Source: Shewanella woodyi ATCC 51908
Lineage (GTDB): Bacteria; Pseudomonadota; Gammaproteobacteria; Enterobacterales; Shewanellaceae
Length of the DNA: 64,000 nt
Direction of reading: 5' to 3'
NCBI RefSeq assembly: GCF_000019525.1
Contig: NC_010506.1
Location: 3,720,001 to 3,784,000 of the forward strand
Below are positions 55,688 to 64,000 of the stretch, piece by piece (position 1 is the stretch's first letter; every line of letters begins with the position of its first letter). The position numbers were made by a program, and so were the translations under genes. The notes beneath the pieces were generated by a model. It searched no databases, was not told where the DNA came from, and saw only the letters and a program-made list of their open reading frames with translations.

Positions 55688-58426
55688 TTAAAACTTCACG
55701 CTAGCAGATACATAGTACTGGCGACCAGTCAAACGGTGAGACTGAATCAAGTATCCATTTGTACCATTACTTACATATGGTGGTTGCTCATCAGTCAAGT
55801 TATTGATACCACCTGACAATGTTATGTTGCTGAAGTAGTATGATGCATTAATATCATGGTACAGCATAGTACCAACACTGTTAGATAGATTTGTTTCAAT
55901 TGGAGCATAATCATCTACAGAACTTTGGTAATGCATGTTATAGGTTACAGTCCAATCATCTGCAGAGAAGCTAGTTCTAAATGCTGCTTTCCACTCAGGG
56001 AATGAACCTTTACCGCCATTTGCAACATCATTACCGTAATAGCCAGCTAATGATGTTTTCTCAAGTCCTTCAGCTTCAAGATGCTCAAGTGTAAGCGCTC
56101 TTGTACCTTCTAAGTTGAAGTCTAAAGTACCGTTTGCAACATCAAAGGCATAGTTAATGTCAAAATCTATACCGCTAGCATTGAAGAAACCTAGATTTTG
56201 TGTAGATAAATCAACACCTGACAAGTTACCTAATGAGTTACGACGCTCTCCACCTTGCTCACCGTATGCAGCAGGACCTTTAATTTGGTCACACATTGGA
56301 GAAGAGAAGTTCTCACTGTTATAACACTCAGTCGCAATAGTTCCCATACCAAGAGAACCAATAACATCAGTGATTTCGATGTCATAGTAATCTAATGTTA
56401 CCGAGAATCCTTCTAAGTAATCAGGAGAATATACAACACCAACACTTAAGCTAGTTGATTTTTCTGGACCAATATCTGGGTTACCACCAACCCATGCACT
56501 AGCTTGGTCAGTAATTGGACTCCAATCTGGAGCTAGGCCATCAGCAGCACAGTTGGCTTTCAAAGTAGCACTTGCGCCTGCGTTTGTACCGTAATTCTCA
56601 CATGGGTCACTATAAGATGTAGCAGAGTTTGCGCGAGGCGCGAATAATGTACTGATACTTGGTGTTCTGAAACCTTCAGAAAGACTACCACGTACAAGAA
56701 TATCATCAACTGGACGCCACTCTAAGCCGAACTTAGTTGTCACTTCATTATCTTTTATGACACTAACATCGGTATTACGCGCTGCCACTGTAAGGTTGAC
56801 ACTTTTAGCGAAAGGTAAGTCTGCTAAAATTGGGAAATTAAGCTCTGCATAGTATGCATCAGTAGAGTATGCACCTTCAGTTCCTTCAGCACTTACACCA
56901 TAGATAGCGCCTAATCCAGCTGCTCCATCAGGAATAGATACATAACTAGTAGTTAAGCGCTCATAACCAGCAGCCCATGAGATTGGACCTGCAGGTAGCT
57001 CAAGATCACCGAAGTCACCAGCAATGTTAACTTGTAGCTGAGTATCTTCACCCTTAGAGTTACTTGTCATTGGAACAATAATCCAATCTTGCATCTCTTG
57101 AGTCAAAGTATTTGATGCAAATGGGTTCCATACACCAGGACACTCATCATTTGCAGCACATAATTCAGGGCTAGTTAAGATACCTGCACGCTCTTGATGA
57201 ACTCGTCCACCAGCATTTGTATCAGTACGACGCTGAGAACGCATGTATGACACATCCCAGTACCATTCATTTGCAAACTCACCGTTGAAGCCCATAGTTA
57301 AGTTAAACTCGTTAACTTCACGCTCCCACGTACGTCCACCTGTTTCAGCTAAACGGCGATATGCATAAGCCGTTTCACCTAGATCGTTACCTGGGTTTGT
57401 TGTTGGAACTTCTACACCCCAGAATGTACCAACTGGTGCCATTTGTTGATTTGAAATACGGTTTGTATAAGCAGCTTCAGTGAAAAAGTTTACAGTAGAG
57501 AAACCTTCATCAATTAGCTCATAGTTTCCTTGTGTGAAAAATGAGTGCTTTTCGAGTGGTTGATAAAGAATACTAAGCGCAGCATAGTTAAATTTATCTT
57601 CATCTGTAAGTGGACGAATGCCACCATTACCATCTAACTGACCAAAACCATGTGAAGGGCTCCATGCTGAGCCAGGCATTGTTGTACCTGATCCACCACA
57701 AACTAAACCATCGTTATTACCATCACCATCATTATCAACCTCAGATGGTGGGCATGATGAAAAGTCACGTTGTGAACCGTAGATAGCTTCTCGAGTTTCA
57801 TAGGTTCCAGAGAAAATGATGTTACCTTTGTCGCTGCTTGTACCAGTTAAAAAGTTAACACTCTTAGTTTCACCGTCACCTTCGCTTGACTGTTGGTAAC
57901 GAACATCAACTTGTGCCCCTTCAAAGTCATCATTAGTGACAAAGTTAACTACACCTGCAATAGCATCTGAACCATAAATAGTAGAAGCGCCATCACGCAA
58001 AATATCAACACGCTTAACAGCAGCCATTGGGACGGTTGAAATATCACCACTGTAACGGCGACCATTAACAAGAACTAGAGTACGGGTATCACCTAAACCA
58101 CGAAGGTTCATAGTCACGGTACCGGTACCGCCATTGTTAACGTTTGAACCATACTGGCCACCGTTAGCTAATGGTAAAGCTTGTACAAATTGCTCAAGCG
58201 TTGGAGCACCTGAAGCCATAATATCTGCAGCAGTAAAAGATGTTAAAGGAACTGCATTTTCCATATCAGTACGTTTAATGCGTGAACCTGTTACAGAAAT
58301 ACGCTCTACATCTTTTGCTTCTTCTTCTGCAGCAAATGCTGCTGGAGCACTAATTACTGCCGTTGCTGCTGCACCACTAATTAGTGCAAAGCGCACTGAA
58401 TTAGTTAGAAAGCTATTCTTATACAT
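55688..58426 (-). CDS. TonB-dependent receptor 2
   Basis: A 912-residue outer-membrane receptor, paralogue of receptor 1. It has the same signal peptide style (MYKNSFLTNSVRFALISGAA), a TonB-box-like stretch (KDVERISVTGSRIKRTDMEN), a plug with ASGAPTLEQFVQALP and LVLVNGRRYS, and a barrel ending YVSASVKF. The barrel contains Asp/Asn-rich loops (DNDGDGNNDGL, calcium-like). The ligand is unknown. It is a separate transcription unit, with the same leader sequence in front. Confidence 0.93.
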   Translation of the reverse strand: MYKNSFLTNSVRFALISGAAATAVISAPAAFAAEEEAKDVERISVTGSRIKRTDMENAVPLTSFTAADIMASGAPTLEQFVQALPLANGGQYGSNVNNGGTGTVTMNLRGLGDTRTLVLVNGRRYSGDISTVPMAAVKRVDILRDGASTIYGSDAIAGVVNFVTNDDFEGAQVDVRYQQSSEGDGETKSVNFLTGTSSDKGNIIFSGTYETREAIYGSQRDFSSCPPSEVDNDGDGNNDGLVCGGSGTTMPGSAWSPSHGFGQLDGNGGIRPLTDEDKFNYAALSILYQPLEKHSFFTQGNYELIDEGFSTVNFFTEAAYTNRISNQQMAPVGTFWGVEVPTTNPGNDLGETAYAYRRLAETGGRTWEREVNEFNLTMGFNGEFANEWYWDVSYMRSQRRTDTNAGGRVHQERAGILTSPELCAANDECPGVWNPFASNTLTQEMQDWIIVPMTSNSKGEDTQLQVNIAGDFGDLELPAGPISWAAGYERLTTSYVSIPDGAAGLGAIYGVSAEGTEGAYSTDAYYAELNFPILADLPFAKSVNLTVAARNTDVSVIKDNEVTTKFGLEWRPVDDILVRGSLSEGFRTPSISTLFAPRANSATSYSDPCENYGTNAGASATLKANCAADGLAPDWSPITDQASAWVGGNPDIGPEKSTSLSVGVVYSPDYLEGFSVTLDYYDIEITDVIGSLGMGTIATECYNSENFSSPMCDQIKGPAAYGEQGGERRNSLGNLSGVDLSTQNLGFFNASGIDFDINYAFDVANGTLDFNLEGTRALTLEHLEAEGLEKTSLAGYYGNDVANGGKGSFPEWKAAFRTSFSADDWTVTYNMHYQSSVDDYAPIETNLSNSVGTMLYHDINASYYFSNITLSGGINNLTDEQPPYVSNGTNGYLIQSHRLTGRQYYVSASVKF

Positions 58427-58548
58427 TATGTTTCTCCCTGGACTTATTTTTATTTTATTGAAATAAATCTACCCTAGCGCTTACAAATTGTTACACGCAG
58501 ACTTATTTACAAACAAATGAGACCACAACAGAAACATTTAATCAACAT
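58427..58548 (-). promoter_or_regulatory. Conserved leader upstream of receptor 2
   Basis: Same arrangement as at 54989-55110: GTCCAGGGAGAAACATA next to the start and ATGTTGATTAAATGTTT beginning 106 bases before the ATG. TTTGTTTGTAA also matches in between. Confidence 0.6.
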
Positions 58549-58956
58549 CCCGCAATGTTTTTTTAACAGCCGCCAACTAAAACGGTTGCTTTATAAACAA
58601 AAAGACAATTTAAGGAAAAATAAAAAAATTTCCTAGTAGCTCAACGACTTGACACAACAGACCTCAAAAACAATAAATCCCCATATAAAACAGTAGAATA
58701 AGATTGATTAAACAAAGGTTTATTAGCACGCAGTTATCAATAAAATGCTAAACTTACGCAAACTAATGATAAATAGTGATCAGCCAATATTTTTATACTT
58801 ATTTCCATAAACGAGTAACATGTAAATAAAGCTATACATTCTGTCACAGATTAATGTTAATAATTAGAGATTCATCATATTTGGGGTATGTAAAGGGAGA
58901 GAGAAGGGGCTAAATCAAAAGTTACAATAAGTAATTCAGTTGATTATCAGATACAA
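58549..58956. other. AT-rich gap upstream of receptor 2
   Basis: About 400 AT-rich bases without a credible gene, between receptor 2 and the porin. Nothing further is recognised. Confidence 0.5.
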
Positions 58957-58980
58957 AAAACGCCCTAAAAAGGGCGTTTT
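58957..58980 (-). terminator. Terminator after the porin gene
   Basis: AAAACGCCCT / AGGGCGTTTT 10-bp stem with AAAA loop, followed by T on the minus strand. Confidence 0.88.
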
Positions 58981-58998
58981 ATAGTGTTTCAGTTCAGA

Positions 58999-60207
58999 TT
59001 AAAGTGTGTATCTAATACCGATAGCAACGCCATCTTCTTCAGAGATTGACATTCTGGCTTCTTGAGCCTTGTCTGCACTTGTGAAGTCGCTGAAGTCTTT
59101 ACGCGCTTCTACATAAAGTACTGTGTTTGAGTCCCAAACATAGTGAAGGCCAGCAACAACGAATTGACGCTTAAACACATCGTTAGGGTCAACATTGTTT
59201 GGTTGAATAACATAGTCACTGCCAGCATCTAATACGTTATAAGAGATAAATGGACGTAGGCCGTTTTCAAACTTGTAAGAGAACAGTGACTCAATACCGT
59301 ATGAATCTTTGATCAGGCGACCTAAGTTATCAGTATCGTGGTTTTCATTCTTGTTGAAGTTAGCAGCAGCGTAGAAGCCATCTTGATCGAAGCTGCCCCA
59401 AGTTGCACCAACACCATAGATAAGATCTGTTGCAGTGATCTGCTCACCAGTATGGAATCTCACATCAAACTCACCACGGTTAATACCCGCTGTTAGTGTT
59501 AACATGTCGGTAGCTTGGTATGTGATAGCACCACCATAAGTGTAACCGTAGTCAACCTCTTGTGACTCGTCACCGTCGTTCCAACGCTGCTCACAATCTG
59601 TGCCTAAGCCAGATATAGACTCACAGGTATAAAAGGTATCATTTTTTAATTGAGCTTGGAGTGCAAAGCTAACATCACCGAATGAGTTACGGTATTGAAC
59701 TACTTTATCACCGCGACCAGTACCGTTTACGGCACCATCTGCTTTATTGTATGTGTAAGTACCAGATGCATTACCATCCCATACAAAACCATAGTTGGTG
59801 TTATAAACCACGTCATACCATGCGCCCCACTGCTTACCAATGGTTAGCGTTCCGTATGTATCATGGCCAAGACCAACATAACCAAGACGGTTATTTAGGA
59901 AGTCACCACTTTTAGATTCAAAGTTACTCTCACTACTATAAACGATCTCACTATTACCGAATGGGTTAACGCCCCACTCAAGTTTAGTGAAGGCTTTCCA
60001 ACCATCGCTCATTTCGCGAGTAAAACCGAAGTTGATGCGAGAAGCACCGTTAACCACTTCTGTTTCACCTTGAGTATTGATGATACGCGCATCGACATAA
60101 CCACCGATCTCTACTGCGTTCTTGTCGTCTTTATAGATCTCGATAGCTGAAGCTGTCGGTACAAATATAACGGCTGCTAAAGCCGATGCTACTAACGTTT
60201 TTTTCAT
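58999..60207 (-). CDS. General porin (Gram-negative type)
   Basis: A 402-residue outer-membrane porin with a signal peptide (LVASALAAVIFVPTASA) and the mature start IEIYKDDKNAVEIGGYVDAR. The typical TKLEWGVNPFG and FLNNRLGYVGLGHDTYGTLTIGKQWG segments follow. The last strand ends in the expected aromatic/Leu residue (IGIRYTL). The length is normal for a trimeric 16-strand porin. Permeability to small solutes is expected. Confidence 0.92.
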   Translation of the reverse strand: MKKTLVASALAAVIFVPTASAIEIYKDDKNAVEIGGYVDARIINTQGETEVVNGASRINFGFTREMSDGWKAFTKLEWGVNPFGNSEIVYSSESNFESKSGDFLNNRLGYVGLGHDTYGTLTIGKQWGAWYDVVYNTNYGFVWDGNASGTYTYNKADGAVNGTGRGDKVVQYRNSFGDVSFALQAQLKNDTFYTCESISGLGTDCEQRWNDGDESQEVDYGYTYGGAITYQATDMLTLTAGINRGEFDVRFHTGEQITATDLIYGVGATWGSFDQDGFYAAANFNKNENHDTDNLGRLIKDSYGIESLFSYKFENGLRPFISYNVLDAGSDYVIQPNNVDPNDVFKRQFVVAGLHYVWDSNTVLYVEARKDFSDFTSADKAQEARMSISEEDGVAIGIRYTL

Positions 60208-60437
60208 CTGTTATCTAACCTTAATGTTTCCAGTCTGCTTGGTTTTTGTTTTAACCATTCCGTTGTTTTATTTCTATCCTATTTCCTGCCGAGATTAGCA
60301 AAGGATCATGCCCCTCTCAAAGCAGAAAATGACAAAAACCCAGCCTTTTTCACGAGAAATATCCAAAAAAACTAACAAGCAGCAAGGATTTCACCAACTG
60401 ATAACATTAAACACGCAAAACATTAAGAAGCACCCCA

Positions 60438-62861
60438 CTATATTAACGTAAGCTGATTTGAGTTCATGCTAGAGAAACTTTCGCCCAAAATGGTAAGAAT
60501 GGGATCAGCTATCGGCCCCAATTGCCGCTCGATATAGTATTGATAGTCGATATTGGATTTTCTGTATTCCACAGGTTCAGCGCCATTTACTGTCATTAAA
60601 TAATCAATTTGCGCCCCTCTTTTAGAGAGGCTCGTATTACCAGATAACTCATATTGGATCTGCGCAGCTTTAACATGTGGTGAAGATTTGGCCTTGTAAT
60701 CACTAATATCTCTGCGAAGCTTCTTAGAAAAAATAAGCTCTGAATCAAGCTTTCCTGACAATAACTCCTCTACGATACTCTGCAAAAACAACTTCACATC
60801 CTGTTTGGAGAAAAGACGATAATACAGTGACTCTTGAACTCGCCTTGCAATTGGACTCCAATCACTTCGCACTTGCTCCATCCCTTTAAATACTAATTTC
60901 AACTCGCCACTTTGCTGAGTATAAGCGCCAACATAACGCTTCTTAGACCCCTCAGTAGAACCTCTTAATGTGGGCATAAAAAACTGTTCATAATGGGACT
61001 CATATTCAAGCTCCAAGAAACACTCAATATTCATTGAGCTTAATAACCTTTCACGCCAGTGAGTGTTCACCATCTCCACTAAGCCTTTAGCGGCGGTATC
61101 AGCATCGACCTCAAGTGGGTCATTACCCAACCAAACAAAGGTAGAGTCAGTATCACCATAGATAACCTTATATCCGCACTCCTCAATCCAAACCTTAGTT
61201 TGCTTCATGATCTCATGGCCCCTTAATGTAATGGAGCTTGCTAACCTAGCATCATGAAATACACAACCTCTTGAACCTAATACCCCATAAAGCGAGTTCA
61301 TGATGATCTTAATGGCCTGAGACAGCGGTGCATTACTCTCCTTTTTCGCCAACTCTCTGTGCTCAGATAAGGTTTTAATGAGTTGAGGAAGTATGGGGTT
61401 ATCTCGACTAAACCTTCCACCACGAAAACCTGCAACGGTATCAGAGTCTGGCAGAGACAAGCCTTGCACTAACCCCTTAGGATCAATAAGAAAGGTACGA
61501 ATAATTGAGGGATACAGACTTTTAAAATCCAACACAATAATATTTTGGTATAAGCCAGGAATAGAGTCCATCACATAACCACCTGGACTCTCTAACCCTT
61601 GGCTAGTCGCCATGGCTGGCGCTACAAAACCTGCACGATGCAGATGCGGTAGATACAAATTATTAAAAGCAGCGACCGAGGCCCCTACTCTCCCGAGCTC
61701 TAAACCTGTTAGCTTTGAGCGCTCAATAGCAAACTCAAACAACTCAGTATGATTAAAGATGTCCCACACGAGTCTGCTATCGGTCAAGTTATAGTGTGCA
61801 AGCGCTAACTTATCATGCGCAAATAACTGAGCTATCTCATCGACACGGTGCTCAACACTATGGATAGCCTTGCCCTCATCGAGCAAGGTACGAGATACAG
61901 ATTCCAAGGAGAAACTATCAAAACGATAAAATGCAGCTTTAAGCCAATCGATACCATCTAATACGACTCGCCCAGGCAATGAAAGGGATTCAGGCCTGAA
62001 TTTATCGGCAACTTTCCAGCTAAGCTGTTCCCCTCCTCGGCCAATGGGCAATTTTATCCCTAGCTTTTCAGCTCGGCGAAACAGCAGAGCAAGGTCAAAG
62101 GTAACCACGGCCCAACCGATAATAATGTCGGGATCATAATCATTAAACCACTCGACCAAGGCGAGAATGAGTGCTCGTTCATCTTGTACCCACTCGACAT
62201 AAGCTGCCGCCTTACTTTTCTCATCTGTCTCAGGCGTTGCACTCTGTGTTATAGCGCTTGCATCCCCGACCATAATGACTTTCTCATAGGGCTGCTCGCC
62301 GCTCATCCCATATAAGCCCACTGAGTAAAGCTCTCCGTCGAAACTACACTCAAAATCCAATGAGATAGCATTAAGTGAGATATCCAGCTCAGCTTTACGA
62401 GCACGCTCAGCCATAAAAACAGGTAAAGCATCAGTTGACGGGGTTGATATAAACTCACCGGAGAACTCAACATCCAGCGCAATAAACCGTTCAATGAGGT
62501 ATCGATGTTCAGGACGAACATCAGATTCATAAAGTGGGATCCCAAGATCAACACCAGCTCGGGTCAAATTCCGATAGTTTTGCCGTGATTGACAATAAAG
62601 TGCTGTCACACTCTGGGATTCAAAGTTCTGAAGAGTCAGCGCCTTGGTTCTCACATAACCTAAGCCTGGCGAAGAGAGCAACTTATCAACGCTAGAGGTT
62701 GCACAGAAACAGAGAAACTCAGCATTCGGCACCTTCACTAACACAGGCCCCTGTGCTGTTTTAATATAATAATGCAGACAAAGAGCGCCCGATTGTTGCA
62801 CCAGATGCCGTGATAGCACTCTGCCTTTAACACTCGCTGGGAGGGACTCTTCTCTACTCAT
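60438..62861 (-). CDS. polB: DNA polymerase II
   Basis: An 807-residue family B polymerase used in DNA repair and lesion bypass. The exonuclease motif LDFECSFDGELYSVGLYG, the polymerase motifs DFKSLYPSIIRTF, KIIMNSLYGVLGSRG and VIYGDTDSTFVWL (catalytic Asp pair) are all present. Length and start agree with E. coli PolB (783 residues). It is divergent from the DinG-type helicase gene. SOS control is possible, but I did not identify a clear LexA box in the 109-base gap. Confidence 0.96.
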   Translation of the reverse strand: MSREESLPASVKGRVLSRHLVQQSGALCLHYYIKTAQGPVLVKVPNAEFLCFCATSSVDKLLSSPGLGYVRTKALTLQNFESQSVTALYCQSRQNYRNLTRAGVDLGIPLYESDVRPEHRYLIERFIALDVEFSGEFISTPSTDALPVFMAERARKAELDISLNAISLDFECSFDGELYSVGLYGMSGEQPYEKVIMVGDASAITQSATPETDEKSKAAAYVEWVQDERALILALVEWFNDYDPDIIIGWAVVTFDLALLFRRAEKLGIKLPIGRGGEQLSWKVADKFRPESLSLPGRVVLDGIDWLKAAFYRFDSFSLESVSRTLLDEGKAIHSVEHRVDEIAQLFAHDKLALAHYNLTDSRLVWDIFNHTELFEFAIERSKLTGLELGRVGASVAAFNNLYLPHLHRAGFVAPAMATSQGLESPGGYVMDSIPGLYQNIIVLDFKSLYPSIIRTFLIDPKGLVQGLSLPDSDTVAGFRGGRFSRDNPILPQLIKTLSEHRELAKKESNAPLSQAIKIIMNSLYGVLGSRGCVFHDARLASSITLRGHEIMKQTKVWIEECGYKVIYGDTDSTFVWLGNDPLEVDADTAAKGLVEMVNTHWRERLLSSMNIECFLELEYESHYEQFFMPTLRGSTEGSKKRYVGAYTQQSGELKLVFKGMEQVRSDWSPIARRVQESLYYRLFSKQDVKLFLQSIVEELLSGKLDSELIFSKKLRRDISDYKAKSSPHVKAAQIQYELSGNTSLSKRGAQIDYLMTVNGAEPVEYRKSNIDYQYYIERQLGPIADPILTILGESFSSMNSNQLTLI

Positions 62862-62970
62862 TACTTATACTCACTATGAAATTGATCTGTTTAGCTCAAT
62901 TAATTGAAAATTGAGTAGGTAAGGCTAAGCAATCACTGTTATTATGTACAGCTCTATTTCTCTTCTATGT

Positions 62971-64000
62971 ATGCGCATGCTAACTGCTGATGTAAAAACT
63001 CAAATTCGCACTATATATAAAGGTATCGCTGCGGCATTACCTAACTTTCGTTCCAGACGAGAGCAAAACTATATCGTCGCGGAGATCTCAAAAACACTGG
63101 CAGGCGAATACGATAAGCAGAGACGAATTATCGTGGTTGAAGCTGGTACCGGGATTGGTAAATCACTGGCCTACATATTAGGCTCTATTCCGCTGGCACT
63201 AGCCAGCAAAAAAAAGGTCTGTATCGCCACTGCCACCGTTGCACTGCAAGAGCAGTTGCTTCACAAAGATCTGCCCTTTTTTCTCGCGCAGTCTGAATTG
63301 GACTTTACCTTTGGCTTAGTCAAAGGTAGACAACGCTATGTCTGCCTCTCCAAATTACAGATGCTGATCGGCGCCGACGATGGCACTCAGATGGCCATGT
63401 GGCAAACTAAGCCCGACACTAGCCAAGTAGAACTACTGCAAACTCTGTTTAAACAATACCATGAAGGTAAATGGAATGGCGAACGCGATACCTTGCCAGA
63501 GCAGCTCCCCGATCACCTTTGGCAACAGATAGCTTGCGATAAACACAGCTGCCATAAACAGCTTGCCAGTCACCGGAACTGCCCTTTCCATAAGGCCCGT
63601 GAAGATATCGATACCTGGGATGTGCTCATCGCCAACCACAGCTTACTCTTTGCAGATCTTGAGCTTGGTGGTGGGGTTATCCTGCCAGATCCCGAAGAGC
63701 TCTACTATATTATCGACGAAGCCCATCACCTGCCAAAAGTTGCCAGAGACTTCTCCAGTGCCCAATCGACACTAAGAGGCGCTATTGACTGGTTAGAGAA
63801 GATAGATAAAACCAGCAGCAAACTGCAGACCCAGATAAAGAGTAACCATATCATCGCGCCAGTGCAGGCGATGCATGATCATATTACCGATCTCACAGGC
63901 ATGCTCAATCAAATTGCCCACTACTGCGACACTCAAACCGCGCGATTTGATAACCCAGAAAATCGTTTTCGTTTCGAACATGGAAAACTGCCCGATGGCT
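62971..64000 (+). CDS. dinG: DinG-type ATP-dependent helicase, 5' part only
   Basis: A reading frame that begins at an ATG at 62971 (or 62977, MLTADVK) and is still open at the window end, so about 340 residues are seen. Walker A VEAGTGIGKSLAY, the DEAH box IIDEAHH and four spaced Cys (RYVC, IACDKHSC, NCPF) that can hold an iron-sulfur cluster identify an XPD-like helicase of the DinG family. DinG unwinds R-loops, D-loops and other structures. Divergent from polB across a short gap. The remaining motifs lie beyond the window. Confidence 0.93.
   Translation, partial: MRMLTADVKTQIRTIYKGIAAALPNFRSRREQNYIVAEISKTLAGEYDKQRRIIVVEAGTGIGKSLAYILGSIPLALASKKKVCIATATVALQEQLLHKDLPFFLAQSELDFTFGLVKGRQRYVCLSKLQMLIGADDGTQMAMWQTKPDTSQVELLQTLFKQYHEGKWNGERDTLPEQLPDHLWQQIACDKHSCHKQLASHRNCPFHKAREDIDTWDVLIANHSLLFADLELGGGVILPDPEELYYIIDEAHHLPKVARDFSSAQSTLRGAIDWLEKIDKTSSKLQTQIKSNHIIAPVQAMHDHITDLTGMLNQIAHYCDTQTARFDNPENRFRFEHGKLPDG

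Overview
The window looks like chromosome of a marine gammaproteobacterium, most likely Shewanella or a close relative. The evidence is the set of gene families (DUF3612 regulator, DUF3010, VF530, YibL, a TonB2 system with a DUF3450 protein and a TPR protein), the moderate GC content with AT-rich intergenic DNA, and the gene order dinG-polB-porin-TonB receptors-TonB2 cluster, which I recall from Shewanella genomes but could not check here. Most of the window is ordinary core genome. No rRNA, tRNA, CRISPR array, complete insertion sequence or prophage was seen.

Layout. 1-8.8 kb: proline symporter (putP), FadL-type outer-membrane transporter, small VOC, SIMPL and rhodanese proteins, a secreted multidomain subtilase and a VF530 DNA-binding protein. 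8.8-11.1 kb: a stand-alone protein resembling only the insertion domain of malate synthase G, divergent from a DUF3612 XRE-type regulator. 11.2-19 kb: a predicted outer-membrane protein, ribA, yibL, the anaerobic ribonucleotide reductase pair nrdD/nrdG with two NrdR boxes and an FNR-like box, a lone receiver protein and an RssA-like patatin. 19-28 kb: DEAD-box helicase, YHS lipoprotein, DUF3010, YgjP-like metalloprotease, membrane-anchored AraC regulator, a GH3 lipoprotein glycosidase and an M23 peptidoglycan hydrolase. 28-35 kb: sbcCD, a MITE-like element, an exported protein of unknown function and avtA.

35-37.4 kb is the clearest accessory patch. A gene encoding a PIN-like nuclease ends inside a well-formed integron attC site, so it looks like a single gene cassette with no integrase in view. 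It is bracketed by three copies of a diverged intergenic repeat, two direct on one side and one inverted on the other.

37.4-45.6 kb: TSUP permease, LysR regulator, a NERD protein carrying two degenerate kinase-like domains, RraB-like protein, S4 protein, GNAT, PpiC, DUF885 peptidase-like lipoprotein and a degenerate GGDEF protein. 45.6-50.6 kb: a six-gene TonB2 energy-transduction operon (DUF3450, large ExbB/TtpC, ExbB2, ExbD2, TonB2, TPR), with a candidate Fur box upstream. 51.5-58.5 kb: two tandem paralogous small lipoproteins and two tandem TonB-dependent receptors that share a conserved 122-base leader. The TonB2 system plausibly energises these receptors. 59-64 kb: a general porin, DNA polymerase II (polB) and the start of a DinG-type helicase that runs off the end.
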